Of a stretch of DNA of 56,622 nucleotides, positions 10,820 through 20,939 are shown one piece after another; within the stretch, counting starts at the first letter, position 1, and each line of letters begins with the position of its first letter. The DNA is taken from the NCBI GenBank assembly GCA_001766655.1, contig MJCC01000006.1, forward strand, positions 353,734 to 410,355, given 5' to 3'. The position numbers were made by a program, and so were the translations under genes. The stretch comes from Phytomonas francai. Its lineage: Eukaryota; Euglenozoa; Kinetoplastea; Trypanosomatida; Trypanosomatidae. The notes below the pieces were generated by a model. The model worked only from the letters and a program-made list of their open reading frames with translations, had not been told where the DNA came from and did not search any database.

Positions 10820-13800
10820 CTAGAATTCTAATTCAAGCTGGCGAACACGACGAAAGCTTGAAACCATTTTAGAAAGATACGCTGGCTCCTTGTTGACTTG
10901 TGGCTTAAAAGTGCATGGGGCAAGCTCTATGTCTTTTTTTTTAGTCTCCATTTCCTCCTTCAACCTGAGTTGTGACTCCCGCTTCTTCTCCAAGTACTCT
11001 TGGTATTGTTTGTAGGCATTAGGCTTCAACAACGAGCTCATTTGAGCATTCTTGCGAGTGTTGAGGGCCGGTTTAAACGAAAATTTAGCTGACATCTCCT
11101 CCTCCGCACGCTTTCGGGCAGCCTTCCGGGCCTGAAGCAGTCGATCATGAGACTCATAAAGCCTTTGGAAAGTAGCCTTCTGATTTATGGAGGACTCGCC
11201 TTGAGAACTCCGGTTCTGGCGACTCCTGGCGCGCACCGCGGGGGACACTTTCGGCGAAAAAGAGCAAGCATCCGTGTGCGATGAGGTGTGTTTAGAAACT
11301 AACACGTTACCTACAGGGATGTGTTGAGCTCGGCAGCGCTGAATCCATTCAGATGTGTTCGCACCATCTGAGTTACAAACAGAACGATTAATCATCTCCT
11401 TAATCAACCGAGAACTTTTTAGCGTGGTTTGCGGTGTAAAATGAGGCGTTCTCTCTTTCGCCAGCATACTCACAGTGCGCTCATGCCGCACGTGGTGCAT
11501 ATTTTGGCGATCCAGAAACTCAGCAAACCTCAAGACAGTGCTATCGCAAGGATGATGTGGTTGGCAAACCGTATCCTCCTCGGAAAAACATTTATCCATC
11601 ATCGAGAGGGAAAAAGATGAAGAGACTGAATTTTGTTTCTTTTTTGTCCTCAATGGGTAACCATCACACTGACTTTGGCTAACCTCCTCTTCTCCAATGG
11701 CAATTGCCATCGGAGAGCGGTAGGTGCTCTCCACAAAGGCAGCATGGTTATTATCGGCAAATAACAAATCACAAGGTGGAGACGACGCCAAACAACTCTG
11801 AAGAACATTGCAGATAAATCCAGAAAAGGCTTCGAATTGTCCTTGTCGTCTAGAGTGAGGACGAGGCGTTTGGTGAAGCTGCGGTTTGGGGTTATAAAGT
11901 GCGCCGCACCGCTGACGAAGTAGAAACAGCTCCCTTTCAATTTCCTGATGGTACGCGGACCCCTCTTCGCCTTGGCGTCGGCTTGCCGGTTCTGCTGATA
12001 GATACACAGGATAAAGACGGTCATACACAGGTAATAGCAACCCCCTCTTTTCACCGAAGGCTGAGATTGGTTTGTTAGTGGAACGCCGCGCTGCCGCAGC
12101 AGCGGCTTTCATGATAGACTGTGAGCCTGGTGAGATAGTTGGGTGGAATGTGCATTCCGCCATGTTCCTTTGATCTTGCTGACGCGTTAATTTCTTGAGG
12201 CGAGATGCCCACATCCCCCCTGACGAAGTCTTCCTAGTGCCTGGTACTTGAGTGAATCGTGGTGGGGAAACGTTTAAGTGGTATACCTCTTCGGGCGAAC
12301 ATAGTACTCCCTTCGAAGCGTCATCATCGGTGGCAAGGAAGCAGGATTCAAAATTAGGCGTGGTACCCAACAAGTCTAGAGGTTCATCCCCTAAGAAAGG
12401 CTTCCGCCCCTCGACTCCTCCATGAAACGTTGCATCATCGTCGGGAAAGTAATCCAGGCTCTCGATAACCATCGAAGGAGCATTGTAAATAGCTCTATCT
12501 ACGCTGATGTGGCTGATATTGCTGAAGTTGTCTGGAGAAGCTCGAACTGTTCCTGTCGTTACGTCTTTCCGTAGTAAAGACTTATTCCTTTCGTTTGTAA
12601 ACTCCATTGAATATGAGAGGGTCGAATCTTCTTCGCGACTGTCCCCTTTAGGAGTAGTTTTGTATTCGTCCTCTACACCCTTGCAGTGGGGCACCACATT
12701 CGCTTGCCTCCAGGCATTTTCACCTTCTTTACTTCGCCTCTCTTTGGATGACCCCTGTTTTGCAGGGCCAAAACTAGGCGTCTGCAGCGCCTGAACCTGG
12801 CGTTGAGCCAGCTCTGCTCTAAGCTGCTCTAATGCTGTCTTTCGTGTTAAGATCCAGCTCCGTGTTCTCACTTTGCCCTCAGATGTACATCGTTGGATAG
12901 GCTCTGTAGTAACTATATTTGCGGCTTGGATAGTGCAAACACTTTGGTTGACAGTTGTTGGTGCAGAAACGCAAACAGACACTATTGACTCACGCTCATC
13001 TTCAAGGCCGTTGTCATTGCAAGGCATGCCGCAGTCTGTCGATTTAGCATCCACAGCGTTTTGTATTATATTAGCACCCTCTGAAGACGAAATATCCACT
13101 CTAAAAGCATCTTTAAGCTTGCAAGTGTTTCCATCCGTAGAGTGAACAACAGAATTAACATAATAAGCCATCTGAGAGCATTCCTGAAGAGACTTCTTTT
13201 CAGGGCAAGTGAAACTAAACGACTCTCTGTCAATTTTATGAGGGCTGTTGTCGCTGCCACTGAGTGAAGCCTCACGACTTTTCTCGGCTCCCTCAACTAA
13301 AAATATCGAAGTTTGGGGTGTGCCTAAACATTTAGTCATACATTGATTCCTTTCCGGGCATCTCAATGGAGTGCCTGCAGAGTCAAACACCGTGCTACTT
13401 CCGGATAAAGCAGCACAAACTGAAAAAGTCGAGTCTTCGGCCGCGGCCTTTTCGTCCTGTGTTGGTAGATCTGACACCTCAAGATGAGGCACAAACATAT
13501 CCTGCATGGAAACCTTACCTGAGGAACTTTCAGAATAATTTGTAGACATAACATCCGAACCGTCCTCATCGCTCATAAGAGCGGTTACTGTAGGTGTCAC
13601 ATAGTGATCTTTACGTAGGGGACTTTGGATACGATCCTGCCTTGTAGAGCATAGTTTTCCCATGACTCCCTCAGTGTGGTGCTGTGGGATGACAGGGAAA
13701 GAAATTCTGCGCTGGCTCTTTGCGATGACCCCCATTAGACATTGAGCTACATCTACGCTTGTTGGTACCGTCAAGGGGTCGTTGGTGAACTCAGCACATT

Positions 13801-13888
13801 TGTATCGCGCGCCATCGTCTGCAATGGTGTTCGTATCCGACGTCACCCGGTGGGCGCATGGCCTTTCAAAAGCCTTGCACACCTCCAT
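10820..13888 (-). CDS. large hypothetical protein with repeated TFxP motifs
   Basis: 1022 residues, mostly polar and Ser/Thr-rich. Four short motifs with the pattern [CF]-[TS]-F-x-P-x-[ILV] recur near residues 577 (ECTFHPTISP), 873 (CSFSPKVSP), 933 (FSFKPALN) and 990 (CTFKPQVN). They become denser toward the C-terminus and are separated by basic helices such as RLYESHDRLLQARKAARKR. Kinetoplastid proteins with such motifs are frequent, and several are cytoskeletal or flagellar; I infer a cytoskeletal role only from that resemblance. No enzyme domain is visible. The C-terminal 100 residues look like coiled coil (YLEKKRESQLRLKEEMETKK). Confidence 0.65.
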   Translation of the reverse strand: MEVCKAFERPCAHRVTSDTNTIADDGARYKCAEFTNDPLTVPTSVDVAQCLMGVIAKSQRRISFPVIPQHHTEGVMGKLCSTRQDRIQSPLRKDHYVTPTVTALMSDEDGSDVMSTNYSESSSGKVSMQDMFVPHLEVSDLPTQDEKAAAEDSTFSVCAALSGSSTVFDSAGTPLRCPERNQCMTKCLGTPQTSIFLVEGAEKSREASLSGSDNSPHKIDRESFSFTCPEKKSLQECSQMAYYVNSVVHSTDGNTCKLKDAFRVDISSSEGANIIQNAVDAKSTDCGMPCNDNGLEDERESIVSVCVSAPTTVNQSVCTIQAANIVTTEPIQRCTSEGKVRTRSWILTRKTALEQLRAELAQRQVQALQTPSFGPAKQGSSKERRSKEGENAWRQANVVPHCKGVEDEYKTTPKGDSREEDSTLSYSMEFTNERNKSLLRKDVTTGTVRASPDNFSNISHISVDRAIYNAPSMVIESLDYFPDDDATFHGGVEGRKPFLGDEPLDLLGTTPNFESCFLATDDDASKGVLCSPEEVYHLNVSPPRFTQVPGTRKTSSGGMWASRLKKLTRQQDQRNMAECTFHPTISPGSQSIMKAAAAAARRSTNKPISAFGEKRGLLLPVYDRLYPVYLSAEPASRRQGEEGSAYHQEIERELFLLRQRCGALYNPKPQLHQTPRPHSRRQGQFEAFSGFICNVLQSCLASSPPCDLLFADNNHAAFVESTYRSPMAIAIGEEEVSQSQCDGYPLRTKKKQNSVSSSFSLSMMDKCFSEEDTVCQPHHPCDSTVLRFAEFLDRQNMHHVRHERTVSMLAKERTPHFTPQTTLKSSRLIKEMINRSVCNSDGANTSEWIQRCRAQHIPVGNVLVSKHTSSHTDACSFSPKVSPAVRARSRQNRSSQGESSINQKATFQRLYESHDRLLQARKAARKRAEEEMSAKFSFKPALNTRKNAQMSSLLKPNAYKQYQEYLEKKRESQLRLKEEMETKKKDIELAPCTFKPQVNKEPAYLSKMVSSFRRVRQLELEF

Positions 13889-14693
13889 TCGTATATTGGC
13901 AGAACCTTTGGGTATTTACGAAGATAGTCAAATAATAAAAAAGATAATAGGTTACAATATAAAAATATAATCTCAAGCCCAATATCAATGTGCTTTGTCT
14001 CCTTGAAGAGGCTTCCCTCAATATTTCTGTTGGTATACTTCTTGTCAGTCTGGTTGGATTACCTCACAGGATAAAAAATTCTTCCCTAAATCCTGCACTA
14101 AGAATTGAAGATAAAATGGTAAGATATATGATAAAATTCACTAATAATAGGAATGTGAACAGTGCAGTGGTATTTTGAGTGAGTGAGTGTGTATGTGTAT
14201 GTGACAACTCATTTGAAACTGAAATGTCAAAAAGACTTTAAGTCTTGATTGACAGGTTAATGTATATTTATTATAACATCAAGCTTCATCCAAATATTCG
14301 CGTTATGATTTGTTTTTTGCCGCCTGAGTTTAAACACTTACGAAGAGGCAAAATATTTGGAACCGTACAGTAAAAGGTAAAAAGAAATGTAACCTCTCTT
14401 ATTTGGAGTGATGAATCGGATGTAACATACTGATACCAAAAATTGTTAATTAGGCACAAAAAAATGGCTTCACATGCCTACTTATAACCATAAGAAAGGT
14501 AAGGTCTAGAGTCTTTCCGAGAGCTCGTATACGATGGTATCTTTTCCAAATACAACTAAAATGCTTGCGTAAATGAAATGCCTGTTCTTAGCCTTTACTC
14601 TACGACAATTCTGAAAAGGCATAGCAAAGAAGTTATATATATATATATATATATATATATGCATATAATATGCATATAAGGAACTAATAAAAA
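13889..14693. other. intergenic spacer with TA microsatellite
   Basis: No gene supported. It includes a GT-rich patch near 14180-14200 and a TA repeat at 14634-14660 just past the NAD synthetase stop. Confidence 0.5.
14634..14660. repeat. (TA)n microsatellite
   Basis: Uninterrupted alternating TA of about 27 bases in the 3' flank of the NAD synthetase gene. Confidence 0.9.
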
Positions 14694-15572
14694 TTATAGA
14701 GCAACTAAGCCTTTTAGTTTATGTGCATTACGCCGATGCACATCCTCACAGGCCTTGGAATAGGTTTGGAATTCACGACGAGCCTCACGGCTAAGACCCT
14801 CGATAAAATCAATCTTGGCCGTCTCATTTAGCTCGATATACCAACCCGTAAAAAGCTCCACAAAGTCGTACGGAAAACCAAGCTCGTCCTCGTCGGTGTG
14901 GCCCTCCCAGAGATCAGCTGAGGGGGACGCACTCCGAGTGTTCTCCGGCACCCCCAGAGCCTCCGCTACCACATAAACCTCGCTCTTGTGCAGGTCTGAG
15001 ATTAATTGCAAGTCGACAACACCGTCACCAGCCTTGCAAAAGTATCCTAAATAAAAGTCCTCGTCTTTGTTGCCAGTGCCCATCACAATCGCAGGGGTCC
15101 CTTCTTGGCTAAGGAGCTGACTTATGTAATAAGCCGTGGGCGTGCGCATATAAGATCGCAGTTGACCAGACGCAAACTCCTTCGCCTGAATCCCAAGCGC
15201 GGACTCGATGAGTCCTGAAAGCTCCCTGTGCAGGCGGGTTTGATCCACAACCACCTCAGTGGCCTGGCAAGCCGCGATGTTCTCCCGCCCCCGGGACAGG
15301 GCCCAATCGCTGCTCTGGATCGGCTGGCACACCCCGACGTTCTTCACGATCGGGCTCCCCGCCCGCCGCATCGCCGCCGCGCACAGCGCGAGCACGACGG
15401 CCGAGTCGACGCCGCCGGAGACATTCGTGACGCAGGCCCGCAGCCCGTGAGCCTCCATGTAGCGGTTGAGCCCGTCGCACTTCCTCTCAATCCACCCCGC
15501 GGCGTTGAAGTTCCGCTGTCGACGAAACGCGTCGAGGGCCTGTTTTAGCTCAGGGTGGAGTGTTTGGGGCAT
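14694..15572 (-). CDS. ammonia-dependent NAD+ synthetase (NadE type)
   Basis: 292 residues from the ATG at 15572; the frame extends upstream only through a GTG. The enzyme amidates nicotinic acid adenine dinucleotide to NAD+ using ATP and ammonia. Visible motifs are the N-type ATP pyrophosphatase P-loop SGGVDS (52-57), GTGNKDED (165-172), KAGDG (180-184), LHKSEVY (194-200) and PSADLW-x-HTDEDELGF (217-233). There is no glutaminase (nitrilase) domain, so it is the short, bacterial-like form instead of the fused glutamine-dependent form of most eukaryotes. The ORF is GC-rich in the P-loop part and less so elsewhere. This is the last step of the salvage route for NAD in trypanosomatids. Confidence 0.9.
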   Translation of the reverse strand: MPQTLHPELKQALDAFRRQRNFNAAGWIERKCDGLNRYMEAHGLRACVTNVSGGVDSAVVLALCAAAMRRAGSPIVKNVGVCQPIQSSDWALSRGRENIAACQATEVVVDQTRLHRELSGLIESALGIQAKEFASGQLRSYMRTPTAYYISQLLSQEGTPAIVMGTGNKDEDFYLGYFCKAGDGVVDLQLISDLHKSEVYVVAEALGVPENTRSASPSADLWEGHTDEDELGFPYDFVELFTGWYIELNETAKIDFIEGLSREARREFQTYSKACEDVHRRNAHKLKGLVAL

Positions 15573-16190
15573 GGGTGACCGCACGAAACGTTGGGGGTTA
15601 CAAAACAAAAAATGGCTAAAACTCCTCAGCACAGTCCCCTAAAAAAAAAAAGCAATGCGACGCGCAAGGGAACACAGAAAAGAATCTTGGTTGTGTACGG
15701 GTATCTTGTCCACGCTTTTTTTGTGGAAAAAAAAAAGCTGACGAGGATAGGAGGAAAACATTAAAGAAAATAACTTGAACATTAAGAAATGAACTCCTCA
15801 ACATCCCTTTGTCGTGATTCCTTTTACTAAACCACTTAATAAGGTTCAAGGCCTTCTTAGTTTTCACTCTCCAACATTTCCCTGGAAAATTTCACGATAG
15901 GAAAGTATAAGTACTCTTGAATACGAAGAAGAATCCGTAAGCATAAACATCTATTTTATGAACATCAGTCGGTGTAAAAATAAAAAACTATAATGACCCG
16001 AAAAATTAACATCAAAAATACGATCAGAACTGGCAACTCTGCCTTTGGTTTCAATACATTACATATAGCAAAAAAAAAGGCTACCGCAGATGAAAAAAAT
16101 CAATGTGTACAAAAGGAGTAAAATTGGTACTCTCTTTTCCATTATATATGTAAGGCAAAGTAGTATTTTCTTCCATTAGGTTTCTTCTTC
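15573..16190. other. AT-rich intergenic spacer
   Basis: No gene supported. A-rich runs at 15641-15650 and 15720-15740 are pyrimidine tracts on the coding strand and could serve trans-splicing of the NAD synthetase mRNA. Confidence 0.45.
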
Positions 16191-16787
16191 CTATACCGGC
16201 GCAGGCGCCTCTTCCTCTTGCTGTACTGGTGCGGGTACCTTCTCCTCTTTTTGTACCGGTGCTGGAAGGTCTTCTTGTTGCATTGGAGCAGGAGTCACCT
16301 TGTCATTATCTTTTTTCCCTTCAATCACATGTGTATTGCTGCTGCGCTGCCGGAAGTCTTGCATCATGGTGCGTTTGTAGTTGGATGCCCTCACACGGTC
16401 CTCAGCGGAGTGCTTCATCTTATAATTCTCCATAAACTTCTCGTGAAATCGAATGCCCTCCAATATGGCATCTTTCTCTTTCGACTTCTCGATGAGTAAA
16501 TTTTCGTCATTAATCATATCTGCTGGCATACCGGAATCACTAATTTTATCAGCATATTTTTTTCTCATACTGGCCAACACGTGTGCCTGGAGTAATTCCT
16601 TCTTGTGAACCATCTCTTTTTCCGTATCTTCGAGCTCCTCAATGTGCACAAAGACTGATTGACGGACCCAGCTGTCATCCTGCAATGGAGAAATATATTC
16701 CATGATCATATCCTCAGATGGGACAATTTTGTTCGGCGAGGTTTCAACCACCTTAAGTGCACCCTCTTTGTTGTTATACTCTGACAT
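16191..16787 (-). CDS. hypothetical helical protein with C-terminal PAPV repeats
   Basis: 198 residues, charged and helical (EELEDTEKEMVHKKELLQAH). No domain recognised. The last 35 residues are four imperfect copies of a ten-residue unit, P-A-P-[MV]-Q-[QK]-E-[ED]-x-x, the last copy cut to PAPV before the stop. Such a tail is variable in length and is probably disordered. ATG at 16787. Confidence 0.65.
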   Translation of the reverse strand: MSEYNNKEGALKVVETSPNKIVPSEDMIMEYISPLQDDSWVRQSVFVHIEELEDTEKEMVHKKELLQAHVLASMRKKYADKISDSGMPADMINDENLLIEKSKEKDAILEGIRFHEKFMENYKMKHSAEDRVRASNYKRTMMQDFRQRSSNTHVIEGKKDNDKVTPAPMQQEDLPAPVQKEEKVPAPVQQEEEAPAPV

Positions 16788-18476
16788 TTTGAATATAGTA
16801 ACAGTATAAACACAAGTGATGATAATGAATATTAATGATTTTACCCCCTTTTACTAATACTAAAGAGCTGAATTCACTACTTGAAGAAATTACAAGAAAA
16901 AATCGAAGATCATACGTAACCATAGGTAGTATACATTATGTGTTAGCAACGAGGGGAAAAATGCAGCCAGGTGCAAAAAAAAAATCGAAACTATAAGGCT
17001 CATCATTAACCTATAAAGAAAAAGTTTGGTGTAGTAATACTATCCCGAGAAAAGAGCTTGTACCTCCGCTCTCTCTACACCGACTCACCCCCTTATCCAT
17101 TCTGAAATATATCTTTTAAAAAAACTAAGAGCATAAGAGATATTTTTTTGAATAAACATTAGAAAAAGGAAGCAGACTAACAAAAAAGCCTCTCCATTCC
17201 CTCCTTGCCCCCTACAGTAACTTCTCATCTATACCTTTCATTTAGTCAGGAAAAGAATTATTGTGTTCAATTTGGAAAATTCTAATATATATTAAGCAAA
17301 AGTTGACGATAAAACATAATTAAGGAAAATTCTCCTTTTTGCTATATATGTATATAGGCAAGGCTCTAAATGTCGAGTCTCGGACTTTAGACCCCCCCCC
17401 ACTATACAAACAATAAAGGCTCAATGCGACATGAAAAGGTTAAAGAATTAAGATGCTGTTTTTCGTATCCTCATCGTCCACAGCCGCAACCAAAATGGAG
17501 ATATTCACCAAACCTGAACGCAATGCGCTGGCACAACATTGTGAGCATCTCCTTCTTTACAAAAGGTACAATAACCTCTTAATTAAATAAAAAATCCAAT
17601 CTCATTTTTCCTCTTTATCGACTCGTTAATCCAATTCGATAGCCGAATCGCTTTATGTTTTATCACTGTTGTTTTACATTGACTCTATGCATATCTTTTA
17701 ACTTAATCTGTCTCTGCTGCTACAAGCCAATAGAGAGCAAAAAAAAAAGAGGATTAAATGCAATTAAAAATAAGGAAAACCCATTCATTTATCAGTTTAA
17801 AATATTATCCAAACACAATACCGCAGATCCCAAGCATAGTCATTTTAACTGCTTCATATGTAAATTCATACCACTCTTTTTTGTTTTACATAAGGCATGA
17901 CGCCAAATGGAAGCTTTCATTGTGTAAATAGTTGACCCGTGTTGCTGCTGTTCCTTTTCTGTGGTACAAAAAAAAAGTTCTCCGGTGAACCAAGCAGCTA
18001 TCCGCTTGGAAAAGATAAGTCACTATTTATACTCAATATCTCTTCATGAATAACATAACCCCCGCCCCCGCCCTACACACACACAATAACACGATCTTGA
18101 TAGAAATGCACATTTGCACGGAAGGCAACGTCACAGAATTCATGTTTCTACTCTAGCCATCAATTCCATTGCTTTGAACTATTCAATAAGTTGGCAAATG
18201 TATTGGAGAACTGTTTTTGTACAGGATTTATTCAGCAATGCGCCCATGCACATTGGGGGCTGTACCAAGCATGAATCCAATACACAGTGCTCCTTATCAT
18301 GGCAAAATTCGGGATTTTCATCAATAGGGGGATATTTTTTGTTGATACAACGACTTTTTCTCCCATGTGAGTGTACGTGTGTAGGACGGGAGGGAGAAAA
18401 AGAGAGAGGAAAAGAAGAAGTAGTGCTTGATATTAAAGGCTTTATTTGTCGATATACAGAACAACGCTGAGTTTAT
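16788..18476. other. long gene-poor spacer with possible relic coding patches
   Basis: Mostly AT-rich with no intact gene. Two patches are less AT-rich. At 18364-18150 a 49-base pyrimidine tract on the coding strand (18372-18420) is followed by an ATG and open segments such as PEFCHDKEHCVLDSCL, but in two frames. At 17570-17450 a short patch is open on both strands. A C-run lies at 17391-17400. These may be remains of a lost gene; evidence is weak. Confidence 0.3.
18372..18420 (-). promoter_or_regulatory. strong polypyrimidine tract
   Basis: On the coding (minus) strand this is almost pure C/T for about 49 bases, just below the PP2C stop. It has the form of a trans-splicing/polyadenylation signal, but no intact gene follows within a kilobase. 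Confidence 0.4.
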
Positions 18477-19778
18477 TTACGTTGGCAAGTCGATTTCAGA
18501 AACTTTGGGGGTGGAAGGCGTCGTCGTGATGGGCATTTGCGGTAGTGTAGGATTCGAACCTGTAGACAACTGGCCTTGTGGTGGGCGTTTGAACTGAATA
18601 ATAATAACAGACATGTTATCGCAGCCCATTCCAAAAGGGGACGGCGATAGACACTGGTCAATGAGCATCTCCGCGATCTCTCCGAGAGGCCTTCGCTTCT
18701 GAATCAACGGGTGCACGAACTCGATCACCTGCTCGTTCGACATGACATCCCAGATGCCGTCGCACGCGATGACGGCGAACTCGTCGCGGTCGCGATTCAG
18801 GCGGTGCGTGCGGACCTCGGGGGCGCTCGTGACGGCCTGTTGGTCCCACGGGACCCTCGCGTTTCGCTTGAAGCCGAAGTCGCCGATGGCCCGACTGAGG
18901 GCGAGGGCGCCGTTCACGCGGCGGTTCATGACGAACCCCCCGGCCCGCTCAATCCGGGTCTGCTCGGTCGGGTTGAAGGGCTTGTGGTCGAGGCTCAGGG
19001 GGTAGGCCTCGCTGTCCTTGCAGAGGACGCAGCGGCTGTCCCCGGCGTTCGCGCAGTAGACGTCGTCCCCGCGCACGTAGAGCACCACCGCCGTGCACCC
19101 GCTCCGGTGAGCCTCCCCGGTGCTGTGGAGATGGTTATCGACCTCCATGAAGCCGTCGTAAAAGGCCTTTTCGATGTTGCCGCTGAGAAACGCCGGCGTT
19201 CGGGAGACAAACTCATACATGCGCTCGCCACAAAACGTGGAGGCGGAGGGGCCGCTGTGGCCGTCGTAGATCCCAAAAAAACCGCCTTCGTCCAAAAGCA
19301 GAAGTGTGTGGGCGTCCTCCATCGTACAACGCCAGCCCTGCATGCAGCTACTGCCAAAGGAAAGAACTTCATTCTCCCCGGAAACTGTCGATTTTTTCGT
19401 TATTGGTTCCATCATAATATCAGCGCGCCGTAGTGCCTCGGTATACAACACAACCTCCGACGAACGCCATATCCAATGAGCAATGATACTGGAGAACTGA
19501 AAGAAACCAAGCATCCACAAGAATATCATCCAAAGACTGCCCAAAACCCAACCATAGCGTGTATGCATGACGTAAATCAAAAACATGGTGAAGGCTAACA
19601 CCACAAGCGTCCGAGCATCCTCCAACCTTCGAAACATACAAGAATTTCTCTGTGTGGAACGAATGATTTGAAACTTTTCATGAAAACCCTGTAACTTTTT
19701 CAGTTTCAGTTGCGGTGTATAAAGTTTGCCCGGACGATTGTTGTTCTGCTGGTGAAGACCAGGTTTGCGTCTATGCAT
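18477..19778 (-). CDS. membrane-anchored PP2C-family Ser/Thr phosphatase (PPM)
   Basis: 433 residues. Two hydrophobic segments near the N-terminus (about 57-72 and 76-103) should anchor it in a membrane. The catalytic domain follows, with the PPM metal motifs: GWRCTMEDAH (148-157), YDGHSG (171-176), AGDSR (245-249), SRAIGDFG (295-302), CDGIWDV (339-345) and CDNMSV (386-391). The Mg/Mn-binding Asp of DGH, DG and DN are all present, so it should be active. The short C-terminal tail is Pro/Ser/Thr-rich. The middle of the gene is GC-rich. A pyrimidine tract and AG lie just upstream of the ATG. Confidence 0.9.
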   Translation of the reverse strand: MHRRKPGLHQQNNNRPGKLYTPQLKLKKLQGFHEKFQIIRSTQRNSCMFRRLEDARTLVVLAFTMFLIYVMHTRYGWVLGSLWMIFLWMLGFFQFSSIIAHWIWRSSEVVLYTEALRRADIMMEPITKKSTVSGENEVLSFGSSCMQGWRCTMEDAHTLLLLDEGGFFGIYDGHSGPSASTFCGERMYEFVSRTPAFLSGNIEKAFYDGFMEVDNHLHSTGEAHRSGCTAVVLYVRGDDVYCANAGDSRCVLCKDSEAYPLSLDHKPFNPTEQTRIERAGGFVMNRRVNGALALSRAIGDFGFKRNARVPWDQQAVTSAPEVRTHRLNRDRDEFAVIACDGIWDVMSNEQVIEFVHPLIQKRRPLGEIAEMLIDQCLSPSPFGMGCDNMSVIIIQFKRPPQGQLSTGSNPTLPQMPITTTPSTPKVSEIDLPT

Positions 19779-19806
19779 TATACCTAACTAAAGCTTCGTT
19801 TACTGT

Positions 19807-19850
19807 CTACAAAAAGAGAGTAATAAGAAATGGAAAGAAATGGGGGGATA
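19807..19850 (-). promoter_or_regulatory. probable spliced-leader acceptor for the PP2C gene
   Basis: On the coding strand a C/T-rich tract ends in ACTCTCTTTTTGTAG; the AG lies at 19808-19807, about 28 bases before the ATG at 19778. This is the usual spacing and form in trypanosomatids. Confidence 0.55.
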
Positions 19851-20939
19851 AATAAAAGTTTATCCTCGTCTAATAAATATAATGTATCCATAAATTCTAA
19901 AGCGGTCACCACGACTGAGTACTAAACCGAAAAACGGAAAATGGACAAAAAGGAGTGCCAACAGAAACGCCAGATTTGATTTTTGTTTCCTATACCAAAA
20001 GACTCCCCTCTCCGGTCTTTTACTGGATCCAATCGACTTCATCCTTTTTCAGCACTTTATTAGGTGAACAGTGTGCATTAAGAATTAAGAAAAAAATAAA
20101 TTTATATACGACTTTTTTACTCTCTGTGAAATTTATAGACTCAATCTACTATGCAAGCAAGTCAAAAATGTAATAACACTAATTGTCTAGAATACTTGTA
20201 AAAATAGGCTCGAAGTAAAGGCTTTAGACAGAAAATCCCAAGGTCCAACTTTTAAAAGAGCTAAAAAAAATCAACGCATGTTTGTCTATATGTATATATG
20301 CATATGAAACCTACAGAATATAGAAAACGAACTGAAGAATTTAAAATAGAAATAGGAACCAAAAGAAGAGAAAATGATGAAAAAAAGTGTTAAATGCCTT
20401 CATACAAATTTCAAATCTCCTCGCTCCGAATCTGCGTAGCATCAGTATGAAGTGCATTTTTAAGGCATAAATTTTATAACCATATATTCCTTTTTCCTTT
20501 AAAAATAAAAGAGAAATGTATTTCACTTTATGTTTTGGGGAACGGTTACATTCCATATATGTTCATACACAATTCTATATATTCTCTATATGATATGCAA
20601 AGTTGTGCTCCTAAAAAAAATTACCACATGATTCACTTTTATAGCGTACAAAATACAAGAAACAACAACAACAAACCTCTTTGATTTGCATACCTAAAGG
20701 GATCCCAAAAAAAAAAGAAGGATACCCTCTGTCCAACACAAGGACCGCCTTTATGAAACAAAAATAAACAGGAGATGCGCTTCAGTAATTAAGGGAAAAT
20801 ACAGCACGAAGAAAGGAAACCATAAGCTTCATATTTTCCATTCCTGTGATTCTTTCTATGATATTTACGTTGTTTTTTATTTATTTTATTTTATTTTTGA
20901 GGGGGGGGGGGGGGGGGGGGGGGAAGGATGAAGGTAAGC
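19851..20939. other. AT-rich intergenic spacer
   Basis: No gene supported. AT-rich with many homopolymers; ends in the long G run beside the next stop codon. Confidence 0.5.
20901..20923. repeat. poly(G) run, 23 bases
   Basis: Uninterrupted G on the plus strand (poly-C on the coding strand), 17 bases past the stop of the 829-aa gene. Length in the assembly may be unreliable. Confidence 0.9.

Noticed and set aside
18543..18572. Perfect tRNA-like B box (GGTTCGAATCC) on the minus strand
   Set aside because: It is inside the PP2C coding sequence (STGSNPTLP), has no A box at the right distance, and the flanks do not form the T-arm or acceptor stem.
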